Assembly (NCBI GenBank): GCA_023375675.1
Contig: JALQBC010000009.1
Coordinates: forward strand, 806,001 to 870,000
Source of the DNA: Cytospora piceicola
Taxonomy: Eukaryota; Ascomycota; Sordariomycetes; Diaporthales; Cytosporaceae
Direction of reading: 5' to 3'
DNA: 64,000 nt
Part shown: in pieces, positions 61,072 to 64,000 of the stretch
Layout: each line of letters opens with the position of its first letter
Position numbering within the stretch: the first letter of the stretch is position 1
Position numbers and translations under genes: made by a program
Notes under the pieces: generated by a model
Seen by the model: the letters and a program-made list of their open reading frames with translations, nothing else
What the model was told of the DNA's origin: nothing
Database searches by the model: none

Positions 61072-61224
61072 ACGAGTTGGACGCCTCCAACTGGAGCGTA
61101 TGGCATGCCTCAACAGTACCCTCCCACCAATGGCGCGAACCCGCCTGCTCCTGCACCAAACTACCAGTATCCCAATTACTACGGTGGACAAGCTCAGGGA
61201 AATCAACAACAGCGTTGGGGTTAG
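59053..61224 (+). CDS. NAF1: H/ACA snoRNP assembly factor NAF1
   Basis: A single exon from an ATG in good context (ACCATGG) gives 723 residues. The N-terminal third is acidic and low-complexity, with an Ala-Pro repeat at about 205-222 and Ser/Asp runs. Residues about 319-440 are the GAR1/NAF1 RNA-protein domain (IAPLGIVQHVVEGTQVVIEA, ILDRGTVLCKEDRSVLGVIH, FRSDEESKEA). A basic KREKKNRKRGGKGNKF segment, RGG repeats (about 524-555), a Pro-rich region and a run of 17 Gln (about 657-673) follow. NAF1 binds the Cbf5/dyskerin core and shepherds H/ACA snoRNPs during nuclear assembly before GAR1 replaces it. The frame stays open for 49 further codons after the TAG stop. Confidence 0.92.
61018..61071 (+). 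repeat. CAG/CAA repeat encoding polyglutamine in NAF1
   Basis: This is a mixed CAG and CAA tract giving 17 consecutive Gln, preceded by a shorter broken Gln/Pro stretch. Mixing of the two codons makes it less prone to slippage than a pure repeat. Confidence 0.9.
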
Positions 61225-61374
61225 GAGTTCCAACAGTTGATGAGTCTCATGCTTACCGTACAGGGGGCGATGGGCGAGGATCAAGACCAAGCTCAATATT
61301 ATAATCACGATCAGGACCAGGATCAGGACCAGGACCAGGATGCGACTTCGGGTTCGGATGACCTAGATTACTAG
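61225..61374 (+). other. In-frame open extension after the NAF1 stop, with Asp-Gln repeat
   Basis: The codons after TAG (61222-61224) continue in frame for 49 sense codons to a second TAG at 61372-61374. The coded sequence is acidic and Gln-rich, with an Asp-Gln repeat from the 6-bp units at 61309-61342 and an acidic end (SGSDDLDY). It resembles NAF1's own composition. It may be 3' UTR, a lost C-terminus or a readthrough tail. Confidence 0.45.
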
Positions 61375-64000
61375 GAGAGACCCAGGCGGCATCGGTCTTT
61401 CCGGGGCAGGTGATCTGCCCGGAGGGGCAGATCTCTACGGTTTTCTTGCTATCATGACTGCATTTGCTTGGCGTTGGAGTGGGAAAAGGCCAGAGATATT
61501 AGCTGGCAAGCGGTCACCATACACACCATGCATATATGGTCACAGGAGCTCGGGGAAATACCTGTACGCAGTATGTACAGTATGTAGTTGTCGCGATATA
61601 GAGTAAGCAGAAAGAGCAGTGGATGGATCCTGCCAATCAAACATCCCTGCACGATCAAAATGTCACCTACGTGCTCGTGCTGGGAACAGGCGCGGGGAGC
61701 GCCACGAGGAAAGGCCCCCACCGACGTCTGTGCGGCCCGCGATGACGAAGAAGAAGAAGAAGAATACATGATAACTGACAGCCTCGCGACCTTATTGTCG
61801 ATGGAGAGGGAAGGGGTGTCAGGTGCCCCCCCGTCCCCACGCGAGTCGCACGGCGATCCCAAAGTGCCGAAGTGGGCTGGCGCGGTTGGTACCAAGATTG
61901 CTTCATCTTGACCGTTGTGCTGATGGTCTCGTCAGTCGCAATCTCTCGCGTCACGCTGCCATTTTGGTGGGGGGGGGACCCTGGCCGGCTGGGTTGAGGC
62001 CACTGGCTGAGGAATCGATGATGCCGTCAGGCTCGGTGATGAGGATCGTCGGTGATCGGTGAAGGGCCGTTATATGTACGGGTGACGCGTGGGGGCCGGG
62101 GATCTACATACACAGGAACGTCGAGCGAAGGAGCACGCACCGGTATCCGTTCGGCATTGGGAGGGGGAGGGCCGATTGTTAGCTAACGACCTTCATTTCT
62201 AACCTACCGATATCTAAATACCCAGCTACTACCTAGATACTTACTACGCTGTACATATATCACTCGTTGGGGCCATTGCATTGAGTTGGTAACGCATGTA
62301 ACCCTAAGGGAGGTATCGACACTCAGCCCTGGAGGCACGACGAATGCAAAATGCAACGTCAGTCTAAGTTCGGCGACGAGTAAACACGCTATAGTTCAGG
62401 TCGGTATGCACGTCGCCGCATTGCATGAAAAGCATCATGGTTGGATTCTCGAGTTATTTACCCACGTGGGTCCAACCAAGCCTACCAAGTACATCAATGA
62501 TACACCAAGAGGATCGATCATCTTCATCAGCTGTCAGCACCACTTTGCCCAGTTTCTGCCAATCAGCGGCGTGATGCCCACGGGACTAATCGGGGAGCAG
62601 GATATGGCCCCTGCACTTGGCCAAATCTCGCTTCTGCTGACGATGGCCGATTGTTTATTGCTGTGGCCAATCAACGGCCCGGCGTACCTGAGAAAGGGTG
62701 GGGACCAACTCAAAAAAGTTTGCAGGGACAGGGATACTTTCAAATGTTGGAGGAACGGGCAGGGACCACTTTGGGAAGGTCCACGAACGAAGGCCCACAA
62801 GGGTCCCCATCCATCTCACTAATGTTTGATCTGTCTGTCTGTCAGTTCTGTCTAGGATTACCGCTGCGAGTCCTTAACTACACAGTAGAGTCTTTGGGCC
62901 TCAAGTGCTCCGTGCCCCCGTTGCATGGCAATGTCTGTCAGTCAATCTGTCACAGAGTGGTCTGTCTGTGTGTACACTAGTAAACACTAATATCAGTCTA
63001 TCAATTTATCTCTACCGTTGTGCAATCACGATGCAACACACGTTTTACATGTGGGATGAAATAGAAATGAAATTGGAGGCAAGAAAAAGAAGAAACAAAG
63101 GAAGAAAACAGAACAGAACAGAACAGAACAGAACAGAACTCTACAGCGGGCGAGGGGAAGAACAAACAAACGGACGAACCCTTGCTGGACCTACCTAGGT
63201 ACCTAGATAGTGTGTGTACTAACACTAAACGCCCGTTTCTTCACTGGGCTGCTAGGCTGGCAGGCTGGGAAACGCAGGGACTGGTCGGGACGGGACTTCA
63301 TCACGAAGCTAAGCTCCATCCCTTGCCCAGCGACACCCCAGTCTCACCACCTGGTGGTGTCAATTGGGTGTTGGGTAAATAATGATGATGAGAAACTGCC
63401 CATCTGCTCATCTGCCCACTGCAACCAACTCCCATGTTGCGAGCTGCAACCTGGTGCCACACCAAAAGCCAAGCAGAGCCCACACAGCCCACAGCCCACA
63501 GCCCACCTGGATTGGCAATGCATGCATGCATGTATGCAGTTCTTTTTTCTAGGGATCCATGGGTGATGTCCAGTCCAGATGGTTCAATCCTCCTCCAAAT
63601 GTAGTCGTCTCCTCCCACCCTTTCCGCCCTCTCTTCCTTCCCTTTTCTATTGTTTTCTTTTTTAGCCACCTACCACTCACTAGGTACTTGCCCTGCAGGT
63701 CTGTCACTCCTCCCAAACGGTGCCACACCGTTGCAGTTCCTCTTTACCTAGGTAGTGAGAGACCCTGAGGAAGTCTTGAAGTGTCTCTCGTTCGTTCCTT
63801 CATTATTTGTTGTTATCATCATCAATACCACCACACTGTCCACCGCGGACCCCAAGCAGCTTGTCCTTCTTTATTGTATTCAGCCCTGCGCCACCAAGAA
63901 TTCCAAATCGTAATCGGTTCTTTCGTTGTCTGTACCTACTACGTAAGGAAGCTTCTACCCGGTAGCCTCGTCTTCCATTCCATTCTTTACCAAACAACCA
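61375..64000. other. Gene-poor 2.6-kb region at right edge
   Basis: No convincing gene was found. The longest open frame is 178 codons (62286-62822, plus) and begins without an ATG and lacks protein-like features. Simple repeats are GAA at 61748-61765, CTGT at 62829-62842, GAACA at 63108-63139, CACAGCC at about 63483-63505 and CATG at 63517-63538. TACCTAGGTA occurs at 63192 and 63745. The CT-rich stretch near 63,590-63,670 could belong to the promoter or 5' UTR of a plus-strand gene beyond the edge. Confidence 0.5.
63108..63139. repeat. GAACA pentanucleotide microsatellite
   Basis: About six tandem GAACA units occur without interruption in otherwise gene-free DNA. Confidence 0.9.

Noticed and set aside
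60323..61240. 305-codon plus-strand frame within NAF1
   Set aside because: It is the second frame of the NAF1 repeats, giving Asn/Ser/Arg low complexity. The NAF1 frame has the recognisable domain.
62286..62822. 178-codon plus-strand frame at the right edge
   Set aside because: It begins at a TTG, lacks motifs and has no supporting splice or homology pattern; it was left as intergenic.
35566..64000. tRNA or 5S rRNA genes
   Set aside because: I scanned by eye for B-box-like GGTTCGAATCC motifs in the normal-composition part and saw none. A tRNA search program would be needed to exclude them.

Overview
The window is nuclear DNA of a filamentous ascomycete (Pezizomycotina, most likely Sordariomycetes; genus not determinable). 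The evidence is short GT-AG introns of about 50-240 bp with CTAAC/CTGAC branch sites, fungal proteins such as EXO5, ALG9 and NAF1, and a long block of DNA ruined by repeat-induced point mutation (RIP). It splits sharply into two compartments at about 35,530.

Left compartment (1 to about 35,530). This is an AT-rich retrotransposon graveyard with CpA and TpG almost removed, TpA in excess, and no open frame. It can still be read through the damage. A minus-strand Ty3/gypsy element enters from the left edge, with its 5' LTR at about 4162-4320. A plus-strand Ty3/gypsy element (about 4321-28,100) is split by two later insertions. The first is a 7.0 kb chromovirus (5672-12713) with 210-bp LTRs and an intact GTATC target duplication. 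The second is a 12.2 kb minus-strand gypsy element (14423-26598) with 303-bp LTRs and about 4.6 kb of unexplained coding-like sequence between pol and its 3' LTR. From about 28,100 to 35,430 lies a further RIP-damaged element that I cannot name; its right end is a polypurine tract followed by an LTR-like terminus.

Right compartment (35,530-64,000). This is normal gene-bearing DNA with about 13 genes. In order they are: an alpha/beta hydrolase carrying a C-terminal region that looks like the DNA-binding head of a Mutator-like transposase (-); a coiled-coil protein of unknown function (-); an LRAT/NlpC-like Cys-His protein (-, 3 exons); EXO5 exonuclease V (-, 2 exons); an F-box protein with a C-terminal membrane helix (+, 2 exons); a small Cys-containing, Ser/Thr-rich surface protein (-, 2 exons); a large F-box protein (+); a DJ-1/PfpI protein (+); a cupin (-, 3 exons, one intron of the GC-AG class); a PhyH-family dioxygenase (+); a secreted M28 aminopeptidase (-, 3 exons); the ER mannosyltransferase ALG9 (-, 4 exons); and the H/ACA snoRNP assembly factor NAF1 (+). 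The last 2.6 kb has no convincing gene. Divergent pairs share promoters: cupin/PhyH, ALG9/NAF1 and EXO5/F-box.

No biosynthetic core enzyme is present, and the genes are mostly housekeeping or stand-alone enzymes. DJ-1, cupin and PhyH are the only adjacent set that could work together, and that is inference. A 10-bp palindrome, TACCTAGGTA, occurs 12 times in the non-coding DNA between genes. Exon models were built by eye from splice signals and reading frame; no transcript or database support was available.
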